A DNA stretch of 64,000 nucleotides from Mucilaginibacter sp. 44-25 (GTDB lineage: Bacteria; Bacteroidota; Bacteroidia; Sphingobacteriales; Sphingobacteriaceae), in assembly GCA_001898335.1 (NCBI GenBank), contig MKTS01000001.1:62001-126000 (forward strand), given 5' to 3'. Below are positions 18,367 to 26,550 of the stretch, one piece after another. Positions within the stretch are counted from its first letter, which is position 1; each line of letters starts with the position of its first letter. Under the pieces are notes generated by a model, which saw nothing but the letters and a program-made list of their open reading frames with translations, had not been told where the DNA came from and ran no database searches. A program made the translations under genes and the position numbers.

Positions 18367-19560
18367 TTAAGCTAATTTTTCAAGAGCTGCTTTAATTCTT
18401 TTTAAAGCTTCTACCAGTTTGTCTTCGGCAGCGGCATAAGAGATACGGATAGACTTTTTGTCGCCGAATGAATCACCACCTACGGTAGCCACGTGTGCTT
18501 CTTCTAAAAGGAATATAGACAGTTCATCGGCATCTTTAATGATTTTGCCATTATAGCTTTTACCGAAGAATGAAGTAACGTTAGGGAAGAAGTAAAAAGC
18601 GCCATCGGGCAGGTTCACCTCAACGCCGGGAATATCTTTTAGCAGCCCGTAAACCAGGTCGCGCCGTTTCTGGAACTCATCGCGCATTTGATGTACGGTT
18701 TCCAGGCCGCCTTCATATGCTGCTACGCCGGCTTTTTGGGTAATAGAGCAAGTACCCGAAGTGATCTGGCCCTGCATTTTATCGCAAGCGGCTGCAATTT
18801 CACTGTTTGACGCGGTGTAACCAATTCTCCAGCCGGTCATGGCAAAAGCTTTTGACCAGCCGTTGATGATCACCACGCGGTCTTTTATACTGTCAAACTG
18901 AGCAATTGATTCGTGGCCACCAATAAAGTTGATATGCTCGTAGATCTCATCGCTCAGGATATAAACATGAGGGTGTTTTTCAAAAACTTTCGCTAAACCC
19001 TCCAACTCATCTTTGCTGTACACGCTACCGGTAGGGTTACATGGCGATGAGAACATGAATAATTTAGTTTTAGGCGTAATGGCCGCTTCTAACTGCTCTG
19101 GCGTAATTTTAAAGTTGGTTTCAACAGTGGTATCAATAAATACGCTCACGCCTTCGGCAAGTTTAACTACCTCAGAGTAAGATACCCAGTACGGTGTCGG
19201 GATGATCACTTCTTCGCCGGGGTTAACCAAACAAAGTACCGCGTTGGCAATAGCCTGTTTAGCGCCGGTTGAAACTACAATTTGCGTATCAGTATAATCC
19301 AGGTTGTTCTCATCCTTCAGTTTCTTTACAACGGCCTTGCGCAGGTCGGGGTAACCGGCAACGGGGGTGTAGTAAGTAAAGTTCTTATCCATGGCGGTCT
19401 TGGCTGCATCCTTCACATACTCGGGGGTATGAAAATCGGGTTCACCAAAGCTAAGGCTGATCACATCTACACCTTTAGCGGCCAGTTCGCGGCCCATTTT
19501 TGCCATTTTAATGGTTTGAGATTCTGACAGGTTGTTGATCCTGTTACTTAATGCGCTCAT
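18367..19560 (-). CDS. Aspartate/aromatic aminotransferase, class I PLP enzyme
   Basis: The 397-residue enzyme has the class I/II aminotransferase signatures: Asn175-Pro-Thr-Gly, Asp204 and Tyr207 in Ser-Asp-Glu-Ile-Tyr, the PLP lysine Lys237 in Gly-Trp-Ser-Lys-Ala-Phe-Ala-Met-Thr-Gly-Trp-Arg, and Arg245. The Ser-Phe-Gly-Glu-Pro-Asp-Phe motif near residue 37-43 and the overall length match the Ig (thermostable AspC/AatA-like) subgroup, which transfers the amino group of aspartate to 2-oxoglutarate. Some members also act as prephenate aminotransferases. It is a single-gene unit with a good promoter match upstream. Confidence 0.9.
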   Translation of the reverse strand: MSALSNRINNLSESQTIKMAKMGRELAAKGVDVISLSFGEPDFHTPEYVKDAAKTAMDKNFTYYTPVAGYPDLRKAVVKKLKDENNLDYTDTQIVVSTGAKQAIANAVLCLVNPGEEVIIPTPYWVSYSEVVKLAEGVSVFIDTTVETNFKITPEQLEAAITPKTKLFMFSSPCNPTGSVYSKDELEGLAKVFEKHPHVYILSDEIYEHINFIGGHESIAQFDSIKDRVVIINGWSKAFAMTGWRIGYTASNSEIAAACDKMQGQITSGTCSITQKAGVAAYEGGLETVHQMRDEFQKRRDLVYGLLKDIPGVEVNLPDGAFYFFPNVTSFFGKSYNGKIIKDADELSIFLLEEAHVATVGGDSFGDKKSIRISYAAAEDKLVEALKRIKAALEKLA

Positions 19561-19579
19561 ATTATTTATGTTAGTGCGA

Positions 19580-19612
19580 CAAATATAGAAAAATCATTTT
19601 CCTGCAATCAAA
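19580..19612 (-). promoter_or_regulatory. Promoter of the aminotransferase gene
   Basis: On the minus strand the -7 box TATATTTG is at 19580-19587. Upstream TTG copies at 19605-19607 (17-base spacing) and TTTG at 19609-19612 (21-base spacing) fit the Bacteroidota TTG-N17-23-TAnnTTTG pattern. The leader would be about 15 bases. Confidence 0.65.
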
Positions 19613-19716
19613 GTGGGGTTATTATTATCAAATTCATAATTTAATACCTGCCTGTAACTACACAAAACATTTGGGGTGATTTTTAAATTATAGAAAGGGC
19701 GGGGCGCAATTTTATG

Positions 19717-19724
19717 TAAGTTTG
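19717..19724 (+). promoter_or_regulatory. -7 box upstream of the CDF operon
   Basis: TAAGTTTG lies 22 bases before the TTG start of the CDF gene and matches TAnnTTTG. No TTG element is seen at the standard distance, so confidence is limited. Confidence 0.45.
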
Positions 19725-19746
19725 CCCCTCAATTTAAAAGCAGGTT

Positions 19747-20724
19747 TTGAAACAGCAAAAGCGCATCATCCTTGTATCGTTGGTTACCGGCATCGTTCTG
19801 ATGGTGCTAAAGTTCAGCGCCTATCTTCTCACCAATTCCAACTTTGTTTTAACCGATGCCGCCGAGAGTATAGTAAACGTGGTAGCCAGCGGTTTCGCGT
19901 TTTACAGCATCTACCTGGCCTCGGTACCGCGTGATGAGAACCACCCTTACGGGCATGGAAAGGTAGAGTTCTTTTCGGTATTTATTGAAGGTATATTAAT
20001 TGGTGTTGCGGGGATCATTATCATCCTCAAGTCAACTTATAGTTTTTTCAACCCCGAGCAGATACACGACCTGCTGTTGGGCGCGGTCATCATCGGTACC
20101 ACGGGCCTCATCAACGGTTTGCTGGGTTATTACATGGTACAAAGGGGCAAATCCATCCCATCCATCACTATAGAGGCCGATGGCCGGCATTTATTAACAG
20201 ATACAGTTACCAGTGCCGGTTTGGTTGTGGGCTTGCTGCTCATTTATTTTACAAAAATACTTTGGCTGGATAGTGCCTTATCTATAGTGGTGGGCATTTA
20301 TATTGTAATTACAGCATATAAACTCATACGCCGTTCGGTAGCGGGCTTAATGGATGAAACCGATTTTGATGTGGTGAGCGATCTGGTAAAAGTATTGAGC
20401 GAGCAACGCCATGAAGAATGGATCGATATACATAACCTGCGCGCGCAAAAATACGGGCACGAACTACATATTGATTGCCACCTTACCCTGCCTAATTATT
20501 TTGACCTTAACCGGGTACATGATGAGGTGAAACTGGTGGATAAGATGATCAACGAAAAAGCCGGCGTCCGGACCGAATTTTTTATCCATACCGACCCATG
20601 CCTGCCGGATTGCTGCCACTACTGCAGCATGCCCAACTGCCCTATACGCAGTGAGGCCAAGCGGGAGGAAATACCATGGACATTAGAGAACGTAATGCGA
20701 AACAAAAAGCACTATGAGCAGTAA
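19747..20724 (+). CDS. Cation diffusion facilitator metal transporter with Cys-rich tail
   Basis: The start is TTG at 19747: an in-frame stop lies just upstream at 19735 and the first ATG (19801) would cut into transmembrane helix 1. The 325-residue protein has six membrane segments, the loop Asn-His-Pro-Tyr-Gly-His-Gly-Lys (65-72) and a C-terminal cytosolic domain, so it is a CDF (zinc/iron/manganese) exporter. The usual metal site in helix 2 reads Glu40-x3-Asn44, with His148-x3-Asp152 in helix 5; most CDFs have Asp or His with Asp in helix 2. The tail has five cysteines (285, 289, 290, 293 and 298), a likely metal-sensing extension. It overlaps the NUDIX gene by 11 bases. Confidence 0.9.
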   Translation: MKQQKRIILVSLVTGIVLMVLKFSAYLLTNSNFVLTDAAESIVNVVASGFAFYSIYLASVPRDENHPYGHGKVEFFSVFIEGILIGVAGIIIILKSTYSFFNPEQIHDLLLGAVIIGTTGLINGLLGYYMVQRGKSIPSITIEADGRHLLTDTVTSAGLVVGLLLIYFTKILWLDSALSIVVGIYIVITAYKLIRRSVAGLMDETDFDVVSDLVKVLSEQRHEEWIDIHNLRAQKYGHELHIDCHLTLPNYFDLNRVHDEVKLVDKMINEKAGVRTEFFIHTDPCLPDCCHYCSMPNCPIRSEAKREEIPWTLENVMRNKKHYEQ

Positions 20725-21163
20725 AGGGTTTTTTAATGTGCGGGTTTATGGCCTGCTTATTAATGATAACAATGAGTTGCTGATAAGCGACGAACAAGAG
20801 CAAGGCATGCGTTTTACCAAACTGCCGGGCGGTGGTTTAGAGTACGGCGAAGGTTTGATCGAAGGCCTTAAACGCGAGTTTATGGAAGAGTGCAATACCG
20901 AGATCGAAGTAACAGATCATTTTTACACGACCGATTTCTTTGTGAAATCGGCTTTTAACGATTCGCAGATCATTAGCGTTTATTATACCGTAAAGGCAGT
21001 GTCTGATTTCCGCTTTACCACTAAAACCAATATTTTTGATTTTGATGGCGAAGGCGACGTGTTACAATCTTTCCGCTGGATAAAACTGAGTGACCTGAAA
21101 GTGGAAGACTTTACTTTCCCGATAGACCAACACGTAGCAGAACTATTAATTAAAAGCGCATGA
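20714..21163 (+). CDS. NUDIX hydrolase
   Basis: The 149-residue protein contains a full NUDIX box from about residue 36: Gly-x5-Glu-x7-Arg-Glu-Phe-Met-Glu-Glu, with Asn in place of the last Gly. This box binds Mg2+ and hydrolyses nucleoside diphosphates linked to another group. The substrate is not determined by sequence. It overlaps the CDF gene by 11 bases and the bioA gene by 4, so it belongs to a tightly coupled operon. In that context it could clean up a nucleotide or CoA by-product, but housecleaning is equally likely. Confidence 0.9.
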   Translation: MSSKGFFNVRVYGLLINDNNELLISDEQEQGMRFTKLPGGGLEYGEGLIEGLKREFMEECNTEIEVTDHFYTTDFFVKSAFNDSQIISVYYTVKAVSDFRFTTKTNIFDFDGEGDVLQSFRWIKLSDLKVEDFTFPIDQHVAELLIKSA

Positions 21164-22425
21164 GTTTATCAGAACGCGACCTGCGGGTGATATGGCACCC
21201 GTATACACAAATGCAAACCGCTCAACCGCCCATAGGTATAGTAAGAGGTGAGGGGACCTGTGTATTTGATGAGGACGGCAAAAGTTATATTGATGCGGTA
21301 TCATCCTGGTGGGTAAACATACATGGCCATTCGCATCCTTATATCGCTCAAAAGGTGGCCGAACAGTTATTAAAGCTCGAACATGTGATATTTGCCGGTT
21401 TCACCCATCCCGGTGCGGTAGAACTTGCCGAGCGTTTATTAGCCATATTGCCCGATGATCAGAAAAAAGCCTTTTACTCCGATAACGGTTCAACCGCTAT
21501 TGAGGTAGCGATTAAAATGTGCCTGCAATACTGGCACAACCAGGGCCAGCAGCGCACCAAGATATTAGCCTTTAAAAACGCTTATCATGGCGATACCTTC
21601 GGGGCCATGTCGGTAAGTGGGAGGAGCGCGTTTACCGCGGCTTTCGACAGCTTACTGTTTGAGGTAGAGTTTATAGACCTGCCGAATGATGATAACATCG
21701 AAAATCTAAAATCTAAAATCTCCGATATAAAATCACAACTGGCTTGCTTTATATTCGAGCCGCTGGTGCAGGGATCTGCCGGGATGATCATGTATGAAGC
21801 CCGCCATCTGGAGGCTTTAATGGCCCATTGCAAGTCGGAAGGGGTATTGCTGATAGATGATGAGGTATTTACCGGTTTTGGCCGTACGGGTAAACCATTT
21901 GCCTGCAACCATGTGCAAACGCAGCCGGATATTATGTGCTTCTCCAAAGGACTTACCGGCGGCACTATGGCTTTCGGGCTCACCACCTGTACACAGTATA
22001 TATATGATGCTTTCCTGTCTGACGATAAAATGAAGACGCTTTTTCACGGGCACTCCTACACGGCTAACCCGGTGGCCTGCGCGGCATCGCTGGCAAGTTT
22101 AGACCTGTTTCTTGATCCTGCTACGCAACAAAGCATTGACAGGATAGTAGCCAGGCACCGGGCATTTACCGAAAAAATAAAAGGTCACCAACGCATTGCC
22201 AATTATCGCCAAACAGGCACCATATTGGCGCTGGAATGGCAGACCGGCGGCAATACCTCTTATTTCAGTGGTTTGCGCGATAAGCTTTACCATTTCTTTC
22301 TGGATAAGGGTATTATTCTTCGTCCGCTGGGCAATATCGTGTACATTTTACCTCCGTATTGCATTACTGATACCGAACTGGATTACATTTACAGCGCCAT
22401 TGAAGAGGCGCTTGATACAATTTAA
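21160..22425 (+). CDS. bioA: Adenosylmethionine-8-amino-7-oxononanoate aminotransferase
   Basis: The 421-residue PLP enzyme of class III aminotransferases converts 7-keto-8-aminopelargonate to 7,8-diaminopelargonate in biotin synthesis, with S-adenosylmethionine as amino donor. Diagnostic features are the N-terminal His13-Pro-Tyr-Thr-Gln, the Ser-Ser-Trp-Trp-Val pair of tryptophans (50-51), Tyr142-His-Gly-Asp, Asp233-Asp-Glu-Val-Phe-Thr-Gly-Phe-Gly-Arg-Thr-Gly, and the PLP lysine Lys263 in Phe-Ser-Lys-Gly-Leu-Thr-Gly. A small triple direct repeat (ATCTAAA near 21703-21720) encodes a Lys/Ser stretch in a surface loop. It overlaps the NUDIX gene by 4 bases and is followed after 3 bases by a diiron-like gene. 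No other bio gene is in the window. Confidence 0.95.
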   Translation: MSLSERDLRVIWHPYTQMQTAQPPIGIVRGEGTCVFDEDGKSYIDAVSSWWVNIHGHSHPYIAQKVAEQLLKLEHVIFAGFTHPGAVELAERLLAILPDDQKKAFYSDNGSTAIEVAIKMCLQYWHNQGQQRTKILAFKNAYHGDTFGAMSVSGRSAFTAAFDSLLFEVEFIDLPNDDNIENLKSKISDIKSQLACFIFEPLVQGSAGMIMYEARHLEALMAHCKSEGVLLIDDEVFTGFGRTGKPFACNHVQTQPDIMCFSKGLTGGTMAFGLTTCTQYIYDAFLSDDKMKTLFHGHSYTANPVACAASLASLDLFLDPATQQSIDRIVARHRAFTEKIKGHQRIANYRQTGTILALEWQTGGNTSYFSGLRDKLYHFFLDKGIILRPLGNIVYILPPYCITDTELDYIYSAIEEALDTI

Positions 22426-22428
22426 ATT

Positions 22429-23037
22429 ATGGAATTAGCTACAATATTACCTAAGATAATAGCCGATAACCAATTACATGCACGCTGGTTAAATACGCTT
22501 TCGCTGATGGAGAATACCGGCGCGCGTAAAATATCGGCCAGTGAAGACACTGTTAATGTTACTTACATCATTTTAAAACATGCCGCGGAAGAGCATCGCC
22601 ACGCCTTTTATCTGAAAAAACAAATAGAAAAAGCCGCGCCCGGAAATTGCCCAACCTATGCGCCGCAATTTTTGATAGCGCCTGCTCATAGCAAAAACTA
22701 TTTGAACCAGCTGGATATTGATGTGTGCCGCTATCTTAAAAAGGAGATGAACCTGAGCGGTGCAGAATTACGCTTCGCGGCTTATTTGCTGGTTACCTAT
22801 GCCATAGAGGTACGTGCCGATGAGTTATACCCGGTTTACCAGCAGGCACTGGATAACGCGGGCAGTAAGGTAAATGTAAAATCCATTATCCTTGAAGAAG
22901 AGGGCCACCTGGAAGAAATGATCAACCAGTTGAAACACTTTTCTCCCGATTGGGAGCACCACGCGCAAAAGGCTGTTGAAATGGAAAGCGCTTTATTTAA
23001 TAAGTGGGTACTCGGCCTGGGTAAAGAAGTGAATTAA
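22429..23037 (+). CDS. Ferritin-like diiron protein adjacent to bioA
   Basis: I do not recognise a named family. The 202-residue, almost all-helical protein shows the metal pattern of ferritin-like diiron enzymes: Glu28 in helix 1, Glu55-x2-His58 in helix 2 (Glu-Glu-His-Arg-His), Glu127 in helix 3 and Glu157-x2-His160 in helix 4 (Glu-Glu-Glu-Gly-His). This E...ExxH...E...ExxH arrangement would bind two irons, as in oxidases, oxygenases and desaturases. It starts 3 bases after bioA and ends the CDF-NUDIX-bioA operon, so it should be made together with the biotin enzyme. A role in supplying or oxidising a biotin precursor is possible but unproven; storage or detoxification of iron is an alternative, as the operon also has a metal exporter. 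Confidence 0.75.
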   Translation: MELATILPKIIADNQLHARWLNTLSLMENTGARKISASEDTVNVTYIILKHAAEEHRHAFYLKKQIEKAAPGNCPTYAPQFLIAPAHSKNYLNQLDIDVCRYLKKEMNLSGAELRFAAYLLVTYAIEVRADELYPVYQQALDNAGSKVNVKSIILEEEGHLEEMINQLKHFSPDWEHHAQKAVEMESALFNKWVLGLGKEVN

Positions 23038-23043
23038 ATAATA

Positions 23044-23150
23044 TGTCATTCCAACGAGCGACAGTGAGGAGAAATCTTCTTAAGTTGCTTGCAGAAGATT
23101 TATCTTCGATAAGCTCCACTTTGTTTCGGTTTTCCTCGTTCGAAATGACA
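23044..23150. repeat. REP-like imperfect inverted repeat
   Basis: The element begins with TGTCATTCCAACGAGCGACA and ends with the near-complement CGTTCGAAATGACA. The arms 23044-23080 and 23093-23150 pair with gaps, meeting at AGAAG near 23093. It lies 7 bases past the operon stop. Sequences starting TGTCATTTCGAACG occur in many copies in Bacteroidota genomes as intergenic repeats, to my knowledge; copy number here cannot be tested. Confidence 0.8.
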
Positions 23151-23160
23151 CAAAGATAAA

Positions 23161-23198
23161 AACAGAAAAAGCCATGCATTTGCGTGGCTTTTTCTGTT
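23161..23198 (-). terminator. Bidirectional terminator after the DUF4412-like gene
   Basis: Arms of 17 bases (23161-23177 and 23182-23198) pair with one G-T wobble around a 4-base loop, with T-tracts on both sides. Confidence 0.9.
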
Positions 23199-23214
23199 TT
23201 GCGTAAACTATTAA

Positions 23215-23859
23215 TTAGTTACCGCCGCTCATAGCTTTAAGGTCATCAAGCGAAATCTTATCAAAATCAGCAGGGATGCCAAAAGTGCCCGCTGGGACTT
23301 TTTGTTCTACAATGCTTTTTACGGTTACCTCTGCAGATTGTCCGTTCTGGAAGGTAGCGTATTGGATAGGTACACCGCCCGCGTTCGCATAAACTTTAGC
23401 GCCGCCAATTTGTGGCAATACAACATCGTTAGTTACCCAGATATCATAAGTTTTACCTGTTTTAGTGTCTTTAGCGGTAACTTTTTTGCAGTTAAAGCCA
23501 TTGATCACTTTAGTCTCAGTACCCGGGGTAAATTGGAATACAGGTAATTTAGCCTGTTGTTCTTCAATTTCGGCAGGGGTAGCAATAGCCGCTTTTTTAA
23601 TAGACGCTACGGGTACATCAACCAAAATAGCCATTGATTTGGCATCTTTATCGGTAAGTACTTTAATAGCAGCAGGGCCTGAATTAAAAGCGGTAGCGCT
23701 TGAGTCTGAACGGAAATACGTTTTTATCTCAATGTTCTGGCCCATCATGTTTGATGAGATGGTCATAACGCCCTCTTTATAAGCTTTTTGAGCGCTTGCA
23801 TTAAATGCTGTTGCAGAAAGCACTACGCCCAATGCAGCTGTGAATAATTTACTCTTCAT
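23215..23859 (-). CDS. Secreted protein resembling DUF4412
   Basis: The 214-residue protein has a signal peptide (1-23, ending Ala-Ser-Ala). The mature chain has two recognisable beta-rich halves: an N-terminal part starting Tyr-Lys-Glu-Gly-Val-Met-Thr and a C-terminal part with Asn-Gly-Phe-Asn-Cys-Lys-Lys-Val and Tyr-Asp-Ile-Trp-Val-Thr. These recall the Bacteroidota family DUF4412, which probably has a LolA/lipocalin-like fold. One cysteine in the mature part. It is monocistronic. Function unknown; periplasmic binding of a hydrophobic ligand is only a guess. Confidence 0.8.
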   Translation of the reverse strand: MKSKLFTAALGVVLSATAFNASAQKAYKEGVMTISSNMMGQNIEIKTYFRSDSSATAFNSGPAAIKVLTDKDAKSMAILVDVPVASIKKAAIATPAEIEEQQAKLPVFQFTPGTETKVINGFNCKKVTAKDTKTGKTYDIWVTNDVVLPQIGGAKVYANAGGVPIQYATFQNGQSAEVTVKSIVEQKVPAGTFGIPADFDKISLDDLKAMSGGN

Positions 23860-23936
23860 GTTTTTATTTTAATGATTACAATTTAGTGTGTAATTAAATA
23901 TGCGCAAAATTTTTTATCAAATATGCTTATTTAACA

Positions 23937-26009
23937 TTAATTAGATATTAATAGTAATGCTTTGTTACGTTTCAGGATATAATTTTTATTACTTAAAGTC
24001 TGTACCTTTTCAATATATCGTTCGCTGTTATTAGCAGAAATGATCAGCGGCAAATGCGACACTGAACTATCCACCAAAACATTATCGCTGAAGTAGGCAT
24101 AATTAATGCCCTTATAGCTACCGATAGACTTAAACCGGCTGCTATCGTTTAACAGCAAGAACTTTTTAGTGCCAAAAACTACCAGGGCATCTTTCTTTAG
24201 AAAATAGGGTTTGCGCACATCAGCGGTAAAGGGCAGCAGCCGGTAATCTTCTATCTGCATACTATCCAGGCAGGGTTGTACGGAATAGGTAAAGGCTTTA
24301 TCGGTCGGTTTCATATTGGTGATCACTATACCTTTTTCGCCGTGCTTAAATACTATGGCTTGCTGCTTGCGGGCATTAAGAAACACTACCATATTTTTAT
24401 TGTCCGCGCTTATCTTCCTGACGGAAAAACTGGTAAATAATACCAGGCAGCCAACCGCTGTAGCTATAAAAGCCCTTTTACTTTTGCTGTATAAAAAATA
24501 GGCAACCATTATTACGATGCAACTCAGTAATAAAAGCTCCATACGGCTGATCCACAATTTGTTAATGCTCGCGAAAGGCAGTTGCTCAACAAAGGTGAGC
24601 ATTCTATTCATCATCAGAATGCTTTTTTCCAGTACCCATCCCAGCGATTGCGACACCAAGGGCCATTGTGGCAGCACAAGCAGCAATAGCCCGGCATACA
24701 TGATAAGGCCTACCGGCAGCACAATAAGAAGGTTGCTTATGATAAAATATGCCGGAAACTGGTGAAAGTAATATAAACTGAGCGGAAAAGTAAAGGCTTG
24801 CGCGGCGATGGATACGGAACAGGCCAGCCACAATTTATCCAGCCATTTATTTTTAACGCTCAAAAGGTTGTAAATAACAGGTTGCAGAATTAAAATACCG
24901 GCCACGGCCAGGTAGGATAGTTGAAAGCCGACATCGGTGAGCAAATAGGGATCATACAGCAGTAGCACGAAAGCCGATACAGCTAAAAGATTTAGGCTGT
25001 TTAACTGGCGGCTGTATGTTTTGCCTGCAATAATGAGCGTGATCATCAGAGCGGCGCGGCATACGGCAGGCGAAAGGCCGGTGAGAACCGCGTAGGCCCA
25101 TATCACCGCAAGGATAATAACAGCTTCGAATACGCGTGTTCGTTTATTGGGTAAAAAGCCCAGTATATACACCAACAGGCCAAGCAGTATGGCCACATGG
25201 CCGCCCGATACGGAGAGGATATGTATAGTGCCCGTTTTAGCGTAAGTTTGCATCACATCGGCGCTCAGGTCGGCCTTGTAGCCCAATATCAGGGTTGATG
25301 CTACAGCTATCGCTGTTGTATCCTTCATATTATGGCGAAGTTTATCTACCAGTTTCTGTCGGGTTTGCAGCGCGTAGCTGATCAACTTGTTGCCTTTACC
25401 GGAACCCAACACCCGGTATTGGCCGGGGTATAAATAGGACTGTTGATGAATATGCTTATTGGCGAGATATTGCTTGTAATTAAATTCTCCGGGATTAAAA
25501 GGAGGGTCGGGTGCCGAATAGTTTGCAGGTATCAGTAATTGTTCACCGTAAAACACGTTGGTAGCCAGCTTATCCTTAACGGCTATCAATATGGTTCCTG
25601 TTGTATAACTACAGGCTTTACCATCATACGCGCCAACCACATCAGCCGTAAAGCGGGTAACATCATGCTTAACTACGGGTTCGGAGTTGATATTGACCAA
25701 CAAATATTTCGCCGGCTGCTTGCTGAAATGGTTGGCATGGTTGAGTTCATTCTTGCTCAGCGTAAATAACAAGCCGGTAAGGAATAAGATAGGTAATATT
25801 AGCACGGTGCCTATCCAACGGTAATGGTAGAGCCGCAATGATTGATAAGCAAGGTTAAGTAGGATAAAAGCCGTTGCCAGTAAAACCAGTAAAGCAACTG
25901 CCCAGGGATATGGTTGACCATCGGTATTCCATATGGCGCAGGCAATGCCGGCTATAAAGGGTAAAAGCAATAAAACAACAGGTATTTCGCCCCGGTGCCT
26001 GGTTATCAT
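23937..26009 (-). CDS. ComEC/Rec2-type DNA-uptake channel
   Basis: The 690-residue polytopic protein starts with two or three membrane segments and an exported OB-like domain (about 100-220, DUF4131). This is followed by the conserved competence domain with Ser-Val-Ser-Gly-Gly-His near residue 265 and Leu-Thr-Gly-Leu-Ser-Pro-Ala-x-x-Arg-Ala near 310. The C-terminal 170 residues form a separate soluble domain without the His-x-His-x-Asp-His motif of the metallo-beta-lactamase nuclease found in many ComEC proteins. This matches shorter Bacteroidota homologues. Such proteins move single-stranded DNA across the inner membrane during natural transformation. It is flanked by the MerR gene upstream, 61 bases away on the same strand. 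Confidence 0.93.
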   Translation of the reverse strand: MITRHRGEIPVVLLLLPFIAGIACAIWNTDGQPYPWAVALLVLLATAFILLNLAYQSLRLYHYRWIGTVLILPILFLTGLLFTLSKNELNHANHFSKQPAKYLLVNINSEPVVKHDVTRFTADVVGAYDGKACSYTTGTILIAVKDKLATNVFYGEQLLIPANYSAPDPPFNPGEFNYKQYLANKHIHQQSYLYPGQYRVLGSGKGNKLISYALQTRQKLVDKLRHNMKDTTAIAVASTLILGYKADLSADVMQTYAKTGTIHILSVSGGHVAILLGLLVYILGFLPNKRTRVFEAVIILAVIWAYAVLTGLSPAVCRAALMITLIIAGKTYSRQLNSLNLLAVSAFVLLLYDPYLLTDVGFQLSYLAVAGILILQPVIYNLLSVKNKWLDKLWLACSVSIAAQAFTFPLSLYYFHQFPAYFIISNLLIVLPVGLIMYAGLLLLVLPQWPLVSQSLGWVLEKSILMMNRMLTFVEQLPFASINKLWISRMELLLLSCIVIMVAYFLYSKSKRAFIATAVGCLVLFTSFSVRKISADNKNMVVFLNARKQQAIVFKHGEKGIVITNMKPTDKAFTYSVQPCLDSMQIEDYRLLPFTADVRKPYFLKKDALVVFGTKKFLLLNDSSRFKSIGSYKGINYAYFSDNVLVDSSVSHLPLIISANNSERYIEKVQTLSNKNYILKRNKALLLISN

Positions 26010-26070
26010 AATTATCCGGCGTTTGGATAAGGTTTGTACGCTGGTTTAAAAATAGGATTTATTTGAGTGA

Positions 26071-26406
26071 TTACAACTCGTCGCGCACTTCCAGCAGGAA
26101 CCTTTTCAGACTTTCGAGCGAGTCTATCACCCGCTGGTTATCACGCGTATTGCCGGAGTCGTTCTTTAAGTGGTCCTTGGCGCCTTGCAGTGTGTAGCCT
26201 TTATCGCGAATGAGGTGGAAGATGATCTTGAGGTTCTCAATATCTTCGGGGGTAAAATAGCGGTTACCTTTTTTGTTCTTTTTTGGGGTAAGTACATCAA
26301 ACTCCTTTTCGTAAAAACGTATCAGCGACTGGTTAACGTCAAACATGGACGCCACCTCGCCCATGGTGTAATACATTTTACTGATCTCGCGTTCTTTGTA
26401 AGGCAT
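26071..26406 (-). CDS. MerR-family transcriptional regulator
   Basis: The start chosen is ATG 26406 (111 residues): the 19-residue upward extension is hydrophobic and unlike the family, and a TACATTTG box ends five bases above this ATG. Residues 10-80 form the MerR winged helix (Met-Gly-Glu-Val-Ala-x-Met-Phe-Asp-Val then Ser-Leu-Ile-Arg-Phe-Tyr-Glu). A short Leu- and Arg-rich dimerisation helix follows at about 85-111. There is no metal- or ligand-binding C-terminal domain, so this is one of the short orphan MerR proteins seen throughout Bacteroidota. Its target is unknown; it could read into comEC on the same strand. Confidence 0.92.
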   Translation of the reverse strand: MPYKEREISKMYYTMGEVASMFDVNQSLIRFYEKEFDVLTPKKNKKGNRYFTPEDIENLKIIFHLIRDKGYTLQGAKDHLKNDSGNTRDNQRVIDSLESLKRFLLEVRDEL

Positions 26407-26411
26407 AGTTG

Positions 26412-26419
26412 CAAATGTA
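26412..26419 (-). promoter_or_regulatory. TACATTTG -7 box abutting the MerR start
   Basis: The minus-strand box ends five bases before the ATG at 26406, which predicts a leaderless message and supports the shorter start. No TTG at the standard distance. Confidence 0.45.
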
Positions 26420-26508
26420 TATTTTTTAATTGTTGAAGGGAAGAAGCAAAGCACTAAAATCACCTAACTGATATCTGTAAATAATTATTTATCAGCGAAA
26501 AAAAATTA

Positions 26509-26536
26509 TTGGTCGTCATAAATTTAATTAAATTTG
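26509..26536 (+). promoter_or_regulatory. Promoter of the DUF3857 operon
   Basis: TTG at 26509-26511 and TAAATTTG at 26529-26536 are spaced by 17 bases, as in the Flavobacterium-type consensus. The leader to the ATG at 26551 would be about 10 bases. Confidence 0.6.
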
Positions 26537-26550
26537 GGTCTCTAATAATT

